This document shows positions 32,441 through 41,800 of a DNA stretch of 64,000 nt, piece after piece. The translations under genes were made by a program, and so were the position numbers. Position 1 is the stretch's first letter. The number at the start of each line of letters is the position of its first letter. Source of the DNA: Burkholderiaceae bacterium (lineage in GTDB: Bacteria > Pseudomonadota > Gammaproteobacteria > Burkholderiales > Burkholderiaceae_E); NCBI GenBank assembly GCA_021463505.1, contig JAJTYR010000008.1:1-64000 (forward strand). Direction: 5' to 3'. The notes beneath the pieces are model-generated. The model searched no databases, was not told the origin of the DNA, and saw only the letters and a program-made list of their open reading frames with translations.

Positions 32441-34816
32441 TCAGTGGGAATGCCCTGCCTGCAGTTGCGCCCTGCGCACGACCTCCTCCTTCGCGCGCTG
32501 CACAGTCGTGTGCAACTGCGTCGCGCCGGTGTGGTATTGCACCGGCCAGCCAATCCCGCGGAAGTCGTAGTCGGCCGCCGCGTGCAGCGTGAAATACGGA
32601 TCGGCCAGATGTGGCCGTGCCAGCGCCACCAGGTCGGCGCGCCCGGAGATCAACAGCGTGTTCACCTGGTCGGCGGTGGTGATCGCGCCGACCGCCATCG
32701 TCGCGATGCCGGCCTCGAGCCGTACCTGCTCGGAGAAGGCCGCCTGGTACATGCGTCCGTACACCGGCTTCGAGGCCGGATCGGTCTGGCCGGTGGAGAC
32801 GTCGATCAGGTCGCAGCCGGCCGCCTTCATCGCGCGGGCGATCTCCACCGTGTCGGCGCCGGTGGTGCCGCCCTGGATCCAGTCGGTGGCGGAGACCCGC
32901 ACGCTCATCGGCTTCGCGCGCGGCCAGACCGCGCGCACGGCCTCGAACACTTCGAGCGGGTAGCGCAACCGGTTGGCGAGCGAGCCGCCGTACGCGTCGC
33001 GGCGCCGGTTGGTGACCGGTGACAGGAAGCTCGCCAGCAGGTAGCCGTGCGCCATGTGGAGCTCGAGCATGTCGAAGGCCGCCTGTTCGGCACGGATCGC
33101 CGCGCTGCAGAACTGCGCGATCACTTCGTCCATGTCCTCACGGTTCATTTCCCGCGGCACCTGGTTGACGCTGTCACGATACGGCAGCGGCGAGGGCGCC
33201 AGCAGCGGCCAGTTGCGCTGGCCGCAGGACTCGTCGATCGGCCAGTCGGCCTGCTCCCAGCCGACCTGGGTCGAACCCTTGCGGCCGGCGTGACCGATCT
33301 GCATGCAGATCTTCGCTTCCGAGTTCGCGTGCACGAAGTCGACGATCCGCGCGAAGGCCTGCGCCTGCCCGTCGTTCCACAGCCCGGTGCACCCGGGCGT
33401 GATCCGGCCCTCGGGCGACACGCAGGTCATCTCGACGAACACCAGGCCGGCGCCGCCGAGTGCGCGCGAACCGTAGTGCACCAGGTGCCAGTCGTTGGGT
33501 ACGCCGTCGATCGCCGAATACTGCGCCATCGGCGACACGACCACGCGATTCGGCAGCCACATCTCGCGCAGCCGGAACGGGGCGAACATCGGCGGCGCAT
33601 CGACCCACGCGGGCCGACCCGCATCGGCGATGCCGAGCCGCTGCGCCTGGTCGCGGTTCCACCATTCGGTGGCTTCCCTGACCACCCCGGCATCGCGAAG
33701 CCGCAGGTTCTCGTAGGTGATCTGCTTGCTGCGCGTGAGCAACGAGACGTGGAACTGCGTCGGCGACATGTGCCAGAAGCGGCGCACGTTCTCGAACCAG
33801 ACGAGCGAGACGTTGGCCGAATGCTGCAGGCGCCCGACTTCGTCGCGGCGCGCCTCCTCGTAGGCGGCCAGCGCGGCGTCGATCTGATCGGCGCGTCCCG
33901 CGGCGCCACCGCGCACGTGCGCAACCATCGCCTGGTTCAGCGCGATCGCATCCTCCAGCGCCAGCTTGGTGCCCGAGCCGATGGTGAAGTGCGCGGTGTG
34001 CGCGGCGTCGCCGAGCAGCACGAACGGCGTCTCGCCGTCGCGGTATCGCCAGCTGCGGCAGGTGATCGTCGGGAACTGGCGCCAGAACGACCGGTTGGCG
34101 AGCACCCGCGCGCCGTTCAGGTCGTCGGCGAAGATCTTCTCGACCAGTGCGACGGTCGCGGCCTCGTCCTGGATGCCCAGCCCGGACGCGAGGAACGCAT
34201 CGTTGGTGGTCTCGATCACGATCGTGCTCTCGCCCGGCGTGTACTGGTAGGCGTGCATGTTCCAGATGCCGCCGGGCCCTTCGCGCAGGCTGTAGTAGAA
34301 GCCCGGCAGATCCATTTTCGCGCCGAGCCAGACGAAACGGTTGGTGCGCAGGTCGACGTCCGGCTGGAAGTGCTGCTTCCAGCCTTCGCGCACCGCGCTG
34401 TTGATGCCGTCGGCCGCCACGACCAGGTCGGCGCCGCGATGCGCATGCACGCCCGGGTCTTCCGTCTGGTAGCGCACGTCGACACCGAGTTCGTCGGCGC
34501 GCCGCTGCAGGATCTGCAGCAGCGTGAGGCGGCGCACCCCCGAGAAGCCATGCCCCGAGGACTTCATCACCTGCCCCTTGTATTGCACGTAGATGTCGTC
34601 CCAGTACGCGAAGTTGCCGGCGATCTCGCGATGCGTCGGCTCGTCGGCTTCGAGCAGGTTGCCCAGCGTCTCGTCGGAGAGCACGATGCCGAAGCCGAAG
34701 GTGTCGTCGGGCCGGTTGCGCTCGACGACCTGGATCTGCGCGGCCGGAAACGATTTCTTCAGCAGGATCGCCGAATAGAGTCCCGCGGCCCCGCCGCCGA
34801 TCACGTCGATGCGCAT
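32441..34816 (-). CDS. fused FAD monooxygenase/old-yellow-enzyme protein (2-aminobenzoyl-CoA or salicylyl-CoA hydroxylase type)
   Basis: A 791-residue natural fusion. Residues 1-390 are a flavoprotein aromatic hydroxylase: FAD motif VIGGGAAGLYSAILLKK (about 4-20) and the second FAD motif FVLLGDAAHTAHFTIGSG near 270. Residues 410-780 are an OYE-type NADH:flavin oxidoreductase (LPNRVVVSPMAQYSA, CMQIGHAGRKG, LELHMAHGYLLASFLSP). This arrangement is that of 2-aminobenzoyl-CoA monooxygenase/reductase of Azoarcus and of bifunctional salicylyl-CoA 5-hydroxylases. It would hydroxylate, and possibly reduce, an aromatic CoA thioester. The ATG at 34816 has GAGGGG eight bases upstream. It follows the nar genes on the same strand with an 83-base gap. 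Confidence 0.9.
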   Translation of the reverse strand: MRIDVIGGGAAGLYSAILLKKSFPAAQIQVVERNRPDDTFGFGIVLSDETLGNLLEADEPTHREIAGNFAYWDDIYVQYKGQVMKSSGHGFSGVRRLTLLQILQRRADELGVDVRYQTEDPGVHAHRGADLVVAADGINSAVREGWKQHFQPDVDLRTNRFVWLGAKMDLPGFYYSLREGPGGIWNMHAYQYTPGESTIVIETTNDAFLASGLGIQDEAATVALVEKIFADDLNGARVLANRSFWRQFPTITCRSWRYRDGETPFVLLGDAAHTAHFTIGSGTKLALEDAIALNQAMVAHVRGGAAGRADQIDAALAAYEEARRDEVGRLQHSANVSLVWFENVRRFWHMSPTQFHVSLLTRSKQITYENLRLRDAGVVREATEWWNRDQAQRLGIADAGRPAWVDAPPMFAPFRLREMWLPNRVVVSPMAQYSAIDGVPNDWHLVHYGSRALGGAGLVFVEMTCVSPEGRITPGCTGLWNDGQAQAFARIVDFVHANSEAKICMQIGHAGRKGSTQVGWEQADWPIDESCGQRNWPLLAPSPLPYRDSVNQVPREMNREDMDEVIAQFCSAAIRAEQAAFDMLELHMAHGYLLASFLSPVTNRRRDAYGGSLANRLRYPLEVFEAVRAVWPRAKPMSVRVSATDWIQGGTTGADTVEIARAMKAAGCDLIDVSTGQTDPASKPVYGRMYQAAFSEQVRLEAGIATMAVGAITTADQVNTLLISGRADLVALARPHLADPYFTLHAAADYDFRGIGWPVQYHTGATQLHTTVQRAKEEVVRRAQLQAGHSH

Positions 34817-34899
34817 GTCGCTGCCCCTCGCCAGGTTCGATCCGCCGCAACAGTCCGATTCACTGTCGTACTGCCGTTTGCCGCGGAGTTCCTTCGAGT

Positions 34900-35838
34900 C
34901 TAAAGCGTTTTCGGACCCGCCGCGCAGGTGGTCGTGCCGATGGAGGAATGCGCGAAGACCGGGAGCTGCTGCGCGAGCGGCGTGTCGGCGGCGTCGAGCC
35001 CGACGCCGTCGAGCATCGCCTGCGCTGCGAGCACCCTCAGGTACTGCCGCAACGCCGTGAACCAGGCTTGCTGGCGCAACGCGAGCGCCACCGCGTCGCG
35101 CACCGTCTCGTAGGGCTGCGCGAGCCCGGGCTGGCGCGCCAGCACCTCGACCACGTGCAGGCCGAAGCGGGTTCGCACCAGCCGCGGCAACACGCCGACC
35201 ACCGGTTGACCGAACAGCTCGCGCGCCAGTTCGGGCACGCAATCGCCGGCGCACAGCCAGCCGAGCGCTCCACCTTCGGCGCCGCTCGGACAGTTCGACC
35301 ACTTGCGCGCTGCGGCGGCGAAGGCGTCGGCGCTGCCGCAGCGGCCGCCGCCCGGGAGGGCCGCGTCGTGGTCGAGGTCAGCCCCGTCGTGACAGCGCAG
35401 TTCCAGCAGCAACTGTCCGGCGCACTCGAGCAGCGCATGGAGGTCGACGCCAGGCGTGACCGCGAACAGGATGTGGCGCGCCAGCACCCGTTCGCCGCTC
35501 GCGTAGCGCCCCGGATTGGCCGCATGGTGCCTGCGGCAGTCGTCTTCGGAAGGTTCGGGCACGCAAAGCTCGCGCTCGAGCAGCGCCTCGATCGCGGTGG
35601 CCGCCGCGTCGCTCGGCACGCCGTCAGCATGCATCATGTCGCCGGGTGCGAGCAGCCCCGCGCGTTGCGCCCGCTGCCGCAGCAACTCGGTGCAGCCGCG
35701 CCGGCGCAGTTCCGCCGCATCGGGCGGCGTGCCCGGCGCATGCAATGCAACGCCATCGCCTCGCGCGACACCTGCTGCCGGGCCCACGCCGGTCACCGAC
35801 GGCGCCGCCGCCGGCCTGTGGAGCTCCACGATCACCAT
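34900..35838 (-). CDS. peptidylprolyl isomerase, parvulin type, of the nar cluster
   Basis: A 312-residue protein without signal peptide. The PpiC/parvulin domain spans about 110-250 (SGERVLARHILFAV with the conserved His, CPSGAEGGALGWL, VRTRFGLHVVEVL). The N-terminal 100 residues are Ala/Pro-rich with an alpha-helical chaperone-like part. PpiC or NifM-like genes commonly sit directly after narI in Pseudomonas and Burkholderiales, where a role in maturing the nitrate reductase is assumed but unproven. I chose the ATG at 35838, which has AAGGG upstream; an ATG at 35862 would add eight residues. Confidence 0.85.
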   Translation of the reverse strand: MVIVELHRPAAAPSVTGVGPAAGVARGDGVALHAPGTPPDAAELRRRGCTELLRQRAQRAGLLAPGDMMHADGVPSDAAATAIEALLERELCVPEPSEDDCRRHHAANPGRYASGERVLARHILFAVTPGVDLHALLECAGQLLLELRCHDGADLDHDAALPGGGRCGSADAFAAAARKWSNCPSGAEGGALGWLCAGDCVPELARELFGQPVVGVLPRLVRTRFGLHVVEVLARQPGLAQPYETVRDAVALALRQQAWFTALRQYLRVLAAQAMLDGVGLDAADTPLAQQLPVFAHSSIGTTTCAAGPKTL

Positions 35839-35893
35839 CGGTTCGCCCTTCGTCGTCGACATCGCGTCGGTGCGTGGCTCGCGCCGGCCCTCT

Positions 35894-36631
35894 TCAGGCG
35901 TCGCCCATCCGGCGTGCAGACGGCCGGTCGTGGCCTGCCGGAAGGTTCAACCGGCGCGCGCGCACCAGCTGGTACGGACGGAAGGCGTAGGCGATCGACG
36001 CGAATCCGCTCCAGACGTGGACCAGTCGCGTGAACGGAAACACCAGGAACACCGTCATGCCGAGCACCATGTGCAGCTTGAACACCGCACTCACGCCGAC
36101 CATCAGCTCGGCGGCGCCCGGGCGGAACGTGACGATGCGCTGCGCCCACTCGGCAAGCACCAGCATCATGCTGCCGTCGAGGTGCTGCCCCGACAACGGA
36201 ATCGTCGCCAGCCCCAGCGCCAGTTGCGCCCAGAACAGCCACAGCAGCATCAGGTCGCTTGGCCTCGAAATCGCGCGGATACGCGGGTCGCTGATGCGCC
36301 GGTAAAGCAGCAGCGTGAGCCCCGTCAGCCCCAGCACGCCCGCGATGCCGCCGGAGACCATCGCCAGCACCTGCTTGGCCCCGGTGCCGATGAACGGCTC
36401 GTAGACGAAGTGCGGGGTGAGCATCCCGACGAAGTGGCCGAAGAACAGGAACAGCACGCCGATGTGGAACAGGTTGCTGCCCCAGCGCAGCTGCGCGGCA
36501 CGCAGCAGCTGCGAGGAGTCGCTCTTCCAGGTGTACTGGTCGCGGTCGAAGCGGATCAGGCTGCCGACGAAGAACACCGTCAGGCAGACGTACGGATAGA
36601 TCGCGAAGAAGAAGGTGTTCATGAAATTCAT
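35894..36631 (-). CDS. narI: respiratory nitrate reductase gamma subunit, cytochrome b
   Basis: A 245-residue membrane protein with five hydrophobic segments that anchors NarGH, takes electrons from quinol on the periplasmic side and passes them through two b-type haems. The conserved WGSNLFHIGVLFLFFGHFVGMLTPHF segment (split here by family positions, about 50-75) supplies haem-ligand histidines, and a second pair lies in FKLHMVLGMTVFLVFPFTRLVH near 186-205. The start overlaps the narJ stop by four bases. Confidence 0.95.
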   Translation of the reverse strand: MNFMNTFFFAIYPYVCLTVFFVGSLIRFDRDQYTWKSDSSQLLRAAQLRWGSNLFHIGVLFLFFGHFVGMLTPHFVYEPFIGTGAKQVLAMVSGGIAGVLGLTGLTLLLYRRISDPRIRAISRPSDLMLLWLFWAQLALGLATIPLSGQHLDGSMMLVLAEWAQRIVTFRPGAAELMVGVSAVFKLHMVLGMTVFLVFPFTRLVHVWSGFASIAYAFRPYQLVRARRLNLPAGHDRPSARRMGDA

Positions 36632-37338
36632 CGCGCGACTCCCTGGCGAAGCGGCGCGGCCTGCGGGCGCGTGCCACGGGCACTTTCCACGTCCGCCTGC
36701 CTGCGAACGAGGTGGATCGGCTGCGTGCCATCGGGGCGCGCCTGGCCGCGGATCGAGCAGCCATCGAATGCCGGCGGCTCGGCCCAGGCCTCGTCGAGCG
36801 GCTCCTCGGGCGGCAGCGGCGCGGGGCGCACGCGCTCGCCGCCCAGTTCGAGCACGGCTGCGATCACCGCTGCATAGCGGCTGCGCCGCGCCGCCAGCGC
36901 CTGGTAGAGCCGGTTGATCACCTGCGAGAGCTCGGCCAGGAACTCGCGCGCCACCTTCGGCGGCTGCGTCGACGCGAATTCGAGCACCACCGGCAGGTAG
37001 TCGGGCAACTGGCCCGGGGCGAGCCGCAGGCCGGCGCTCTCGTAGGTGGCGAGCAGGTCGATCATCGCCTGGCCGCGCTCGCGCGAATCGCCGTGCACGT
37101 GCTCGAACAGCAGCAGCGAAGTCGACCGCCCGCGGTCGAAGCACTCGACGTAGTTCGCCTCCACCTCGTACGATTCGCCGTCGTGCAACTCGACGATGAG
37201 CGCCGCGAGGGCTTCGCGGGCCACGGCGCCAAGCGAACGGTCGGCGGCGAAGAACCCGCCGAGTTGCGGCAGCCACTCGCGCAGCCGTGCGTCCGGATAG
37301 CCGAGCAGCAGCGCCAGCGCGCGGCAGGTGTCGTTCAT
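36628..37338 (-). CDS. narJ: nitrate reductase molybdenum cofactor assembly chaperone NarJ
   Basis: A 236-residue cytosolic chaperone of the TorD/NarJ family, needed for cofactor insertion into NarG and membrane attachment. Recognisable parts are CRALALLLGYPDA at the start, the YVECFDRGRSTSLLLFEHVHGDSRERGQAM region split over residues about 68-95 and LPDYLPVVLEFAS near 115. The ATG at 37338 has AAGGAG at 8 bases. The C-terminal 40 residues are poorly conserved. Confidence 0.95.
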   Translation of the reverse strand: MNDTCRALALLLGYPDARLREWLPQLGGFFAADRSLGAVAREALAALIVELHDGESYEVEANYVECFDRGRSTSLLLFEHVHGDSRERGQAMIDLLATYESAGLRLAPGQLPDYLPVVLEFASTQPPKVAREFLAELSQVINRLYQALAARRSRYAAVIAAVLELGGERVRPAPLPPEEPLDEAWAEPPAFDGCSIRGQARPDGTQPIHLVRRQADVESARGTRPQAAPLRQGVAR

Positions 37339-37349
37339 GGCGCGCTCCT

Positions 37350-38873
37350 TCACAGCGTGGCCTTGACCGGGATCGTGCGCTTCCTGCCGGCGCCGAACAG
37401 GCTGGTGCGGGTGGAACCTTCCGAACAGCCGTTGCCGAACGAAAAACCACAGCCACCGCGCACGTCGAATGCATTCTCGGCGTACTCGCGGTGCGCTGTC
37501 GGGATCACGAAACGGTCCTCGTAGTTCGCGATGGCCATCACCTGGTACATCGTTGCGACCTGTGCGGGCGTGAGCCCGACCTGTTCGAGCACCGTCAGGT
37601 TCTCGCGGCCCTCGACGTGCCGGTCGCGCTGGTACGCGCGCATGGCCAGCATCCGCTCGAGCGCGCGCACCACCGGCTCGGTGTCGCCCGCGGTGAGCAG
37701 GTTCGCCAGGTAGCGGATCGGAATGCGCAACTGCCCGACGTCGGGGATCTGGCCGTTCACCCCGATCTCACCGGCGTTCGCCGCGGCCGAAATCGGCGAC
37801 AGCGGCGGCACGTACCAGACCATCGGCAGCGTGCGGTACTCCGGGTGCAGCGGCAACGCCACCTTCCAGTCGACCGCCATCCGGTAGACCGGGCTGTTGC
37901 GCGCGGCCTCGAGCCACGCGTCGGGCACCCCGTCGACGCGCGCCTGCGCGATCACCGCCGGGTCGTCCGGGTCGAGGAACAGGTCGAGCTGCGCCTGGTA
38001 CAGGTCGCGGTCGTGCTCGACGCTGGCGGCCGCCTCGATGCGGTCGGCGTCGTACAGCAGCACGCCGAGGTAGCGGATGCGCCCGACGCAGGTCTCTGAG
38101 CAGACGGTGGGCTGCCCGGCCTCGATGCGCGGATAGCAGAAGATGCACTTCTCGGCCTTGCCGGTCTGCCAGTTGTAGTAGATCTTCTTGTACGGGCAGC
38201 CCGACACGCACATGCGCCAGCCGCGGCACTTGTCCTGGTCGATCAGCACGATCCCGTCTTCCTCGCGCTTGTAGATCGACCCCGATGGGCACGACGCGAC
38301 GCAGGCCGGGTTCAGGCAGTGCTCGCACAGCCTGGGCAGGTACATCATGAAGGTGTTCTCGAACTGCCCGTAGATCTCCTTCTGCACCTCGTCGAAGTTG
38401 CGGTCCTTCGAGCGCTTCGCGAACTCGCCGCCGAGGATTTCCTCCCAGTTCGGGCCCCATTCGATCTTCTGCATCCGCTCGCCGGTGATCAGGCTCCTCG
38501 GCCGCGCGGTCGGCGCCGCCGTCATCTCGGGCGCCGCGTGCAGGTGGTCGTAGTCGAAGGTGAACGGCTCGTAGTAGTCGTCGATCTGCGGCAGGTCGGG
38601 GTTCGCGAAGATGCGCATCAGCAGCTGCCACCTGCCGCCCTGGCGCGGGCGGATCGAGCCGTCGGCGCGGCGCACCCAGCCGCCGTTCCAGCGATCCTGG
38701 TTCTCCCACTCCTTCGGATAACCGATCCCGGGCTTGGTCTCGACGTTGTTGAACCACGCGTACTCCACGCCCGCGCGGCTGGTCCAGACGTTCTTGCAGG
38801 TGACCGAACAGGTGTGGCAGCCGATGCACTTGTCCAGGTTCAGCACCATGCCGATCTGCGCGCGCACTTTCAT
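37350..38873 (-). CDS. narH: respiratory nitrate reductase beta subunit
   Basis: A 507-residue iron-sulfur subunit that carries electrons from NarI to NarG. All four cysteine clusters are visible: CIGCHTCSVTCK near residue 16, CEHCLNPACVASCPSG near 184, CRGWRMCVSGCPYKK near 217 and CIFCYPRIEAGQPTVCSETC near 244. The Trp in CRGWRMC is the known replacement that gives a [3Fe-4S] cluster in NarH. The start shares four bases with the narG stop (ATGA). Confidence 0.97.
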   Translation of the reverse strand: MKVRAQIGMVLNLDKCIGCHTCSVTCKNVWTSRAGVEYAWFNNVETKPGIGYPKEWENQDRWNGGWVRRADGSIRPRQGGRWQLLMRIFANPDLPQIDDYYEPFTFDYDHLHAAPEMTAAPTARPRSLITGERMQKIEWGPNWEEILGGEFAKRSKDRNFDEVQKEIYGQFENTFMMYLPRLCEHCLNPACVASCPSGSIYKREEDGIVLIDQDKCRGWRMCVSGCPYKKIYYNWQTGKAEKCIFCYPRIEAGQPTVCSETCVGRIRYLGVLLYDADRIEAAASVEHDRDLYQAQLDLFLDPDDPAVIAQARVDGVPDAWLEAARNSPVYRMAVDWKVALPLHPEYRTLPMVWYVPPLSPISAAANAGEIGVNGQIPDVGQLRIPIRYLANLLTAGDTEPVVRALERMLAMRAYQRDRHVEGRENLTVLEQVGLTPAQVATMYQVMAIANYEDRFVIPTAHREYAENAFDVRGGCGFSFGNGCSEGSTRTSLFGAGRKRTIPVKATL

Positions 38874-41800
38874 GGGTGTTCTCCCCGGGTCGTGCCCGCC
38901 GGCTGGTCGAGCCAGTCGATCTTCGCCATCCTGCGCACCACCACGAACTCGTCGCGATTGGTGCCGATGGTGCCGTAGTAGTTGAAGCCGTAGCTGTACT
39001 GCGCGTAGCCGCCGATCATGTGCGTGGGCTTGAGCACCACGCGCGTGACCGAGTTGTGGATGCCGCCGCGCGCCCCGGTGATCTCCGAGCCCGGCGTGTT
39101 GATCGTCTTCTCCTGCGCGTGATACATCATCACCATGCCGGGCTTGACCCGCTGGCTGACCACCGCGCGCGCGGCGATCGCGCCGTTGGCGTTGAACAGC
39201 TCGACCCAGTCGTTGTCGACGATGCCGGCACTGCGCGCGTCGTCCTCGGAGAGCCAGATCACCGGCCCGCCGCGGTTCAGCGTGAGCATGATCAGGTTGT
39301 CGGTGTAGGTGGAGTGGATGCCCCACTTCTGGTGCGGCGTGATGAAGTTCAGCGCGATCTCCGGGTTGCCGTTGGGCTTGCGGCCCATCACCACGCCCAC
39401 CGCCTTCAGGTCGACCGGCGGACGATAGCTGGCGAAGCCTTCGCCGAACTCGCGCATCCACGCGTGGTCCTGGTAGAACTGCTGGCGACCGCTCAGCGTG
39501 CGCCACGGAATCAGTTCGTGGACGTTGGTGTAGCCGGCGTTGTACGAGACCTTCTCGCTCTCGAGCCCCGACCAGGTCGGCGACGAGATGATCTTGCGCG
39601 GTTGTGCCTGGATGTCGCGGAAGCGGATCTTCTCGTCCTCGCGGTGCAGCGCCAGGTGCGCGTGCTCGCGACCGGTGATCTTCGACAGCGCTTCCCAGGC
39701 CTTCACGGCGACCTGGCCGTTGGTCTCCGGCGCGAGCATCATCACCGTCTCGGCCGCGTCGATGTCGGTGACGATGCGCGGCAGGCCCTGCGTGGCGCCC
39801 GGATCGGTGACCGCGCCGTTCAGTTCGGCCAGCGCGCGCACCTCGTCCTCGGTGTTCCACGCGATGCCCTTGCCGCCGTTGCCGATGCGGCTCATCAGGG
39901 GCCCGAGCGCGGTGAATCGCCGGTACGTGTTCGGGTAGTCGCGCTCGACCACCGCGATCTGCGGCGCGGTGCGTCCGGGTTCGAGCTCGCACTCGCCGCG
40001 CTTCCAGTCGCGCACCTCGAGCGGCTGCGCGAGTTCGCCGGGCGTGTCGTGCATCATCGGTGCGAGCACCACCTCCTTTTCGGCGCCGAGGTGCCCGACG
40101 CACACCTCGCTGAACTTCTTCGCGAAACCCTTGTAGATCTCCCAGTCGCTGCGCGCCTGCCACGCCGGATCCACCGCGGTGGACAGCGGGTGGATGAACG
40201 GATGCATGTCGCTGGTGTTCAGGTCGTTCTTCTCGTACCAGGTGGCCGTCGGCAGCACGACGTCCGAGTACAGGCAGGTGGTGCTCATGCGGAAGTCCAG
40301 CGTCACCAGCAGATCGAGCTTGCCCTCGGGCGCCTGGGCGTGCCAGCGCACTTCGCGCGGCTTCGCGTCGTCGGGGCCGAGGTCGCGACCCTGCACGCCG
40401 TGGCTGGTGCCGAGCAGGTGGCGCAGGAAGTACTCGTGGCCCTTGCCCGAGGAGCCGAGCAGGTTCGAGCGCCAGACGAACAGGTTGCGCGGCCAGTTGG
40501 CCGGGTCGTCGGGGTCCTCGCAGCTGAGCTGCAGCGACCCGTCCTTCAGTCCCCGCGTCACGTAGTCCTTCGGGTCGACTCCGGCCACCTGCGCGTCGCG
40601 AACCACCTGCAACGGATTGGTCTTCAACTGCGGCGCCGAGGGCAGCCAGCCCATGCGCTCGGCGCGCACGTTGTAGTCGATCATCGATCCGCGCGCGGCG
40701 TCGGGCGCGGCCAGCGGCGAGACGATCTCTTCCACGCCGAGCCGCTCGTAGCGCCACTGGTCGGTGTGCGCATAGAAGAAACTGGTCGAGTTCTGCTGGC
40801 GCGGCGGCCGGATCCAGTCGAGCGCGAACGCCAGTGCGGTCCATCCGGTCTGCGGCCTGAGCTTTTCCTGGCCCACGTAGTGCGCCCAGCCACCCCCGGT
40901 CTGGCCCACGCAGCCGCACAGCATCAGCATGTTGATGATGCCGCGATAGTTCATGTCGCTGTGGTACCAGTGGTTCATCCCGGCCCCGATGATCACCATC
41001 GAACGGCCCCGGGTCCGGTCGGCGTTGTCGGCGAACTGCCGTGCCACCGCGATCGCCTGCGCGCGCGGCACGCCGGTGATGCGCTCCTGCCAGGCCGGCG
41101 TGTACGGCCGGTCGCTGTCGTAGTCGTCGGCCGCGCTCCCGTCGGGCAGGCCGCGCGCCACGCCGTAGTGGGCGGCGAGCAGGTCGAACACGGTGGCGGC
41201 CAGCACCTCGCGGCGCACGCCGTCCTGCACGAGCGTGAGCCGCGCTGCCGGCACCTGGCGCCGCAGCACCGAGGCACCCTGGTCGTTGGCCTGGAAGTGC
41301 GGCGTCTCGATGCCGCCGAAATACGGGAAACCGACGGTGACCACCTCGTGCGCCTGCGCCGCGTCGTCGATCAGCGACAGCGCCAGCTTCACTTCGGCGC
41401 CGCCGCGCGCCTCGCGGCTCTCCAGGTTCCACTTGCCGGCGTCGTTGCGACCGTCCCTGCCCCAGCGAAAGCCGATCGATCCGTGGGGCACGACCACCGC
41501 GCCGCTGCGGTCGAACGCCACCGTCTTCCACTCGGGGTGGTTGTCCTGTCCGAACGCGCCGTCGAAGTCGCTCGCGCGCAGGTAGCGATCGGGTGCGAGC
41601 ACCTTCGTGCCGTCGGCCAGCGTGACTTCGCGCAACTGCACCAGCAGCGGCAGGTCAGTGTAGCGGCGTGCGTAGTCGTCGAAGTACGCCGAGCGTCGAT
41701 CGAAGTAGAACTCCTTCAGGATCACGTGGCCCATCGCCATTGCCAGCGCCGCATCGGTGCCCTGCTTCGGGTGCAGCCACAGGTCGGCGAGCTTCGAGAC

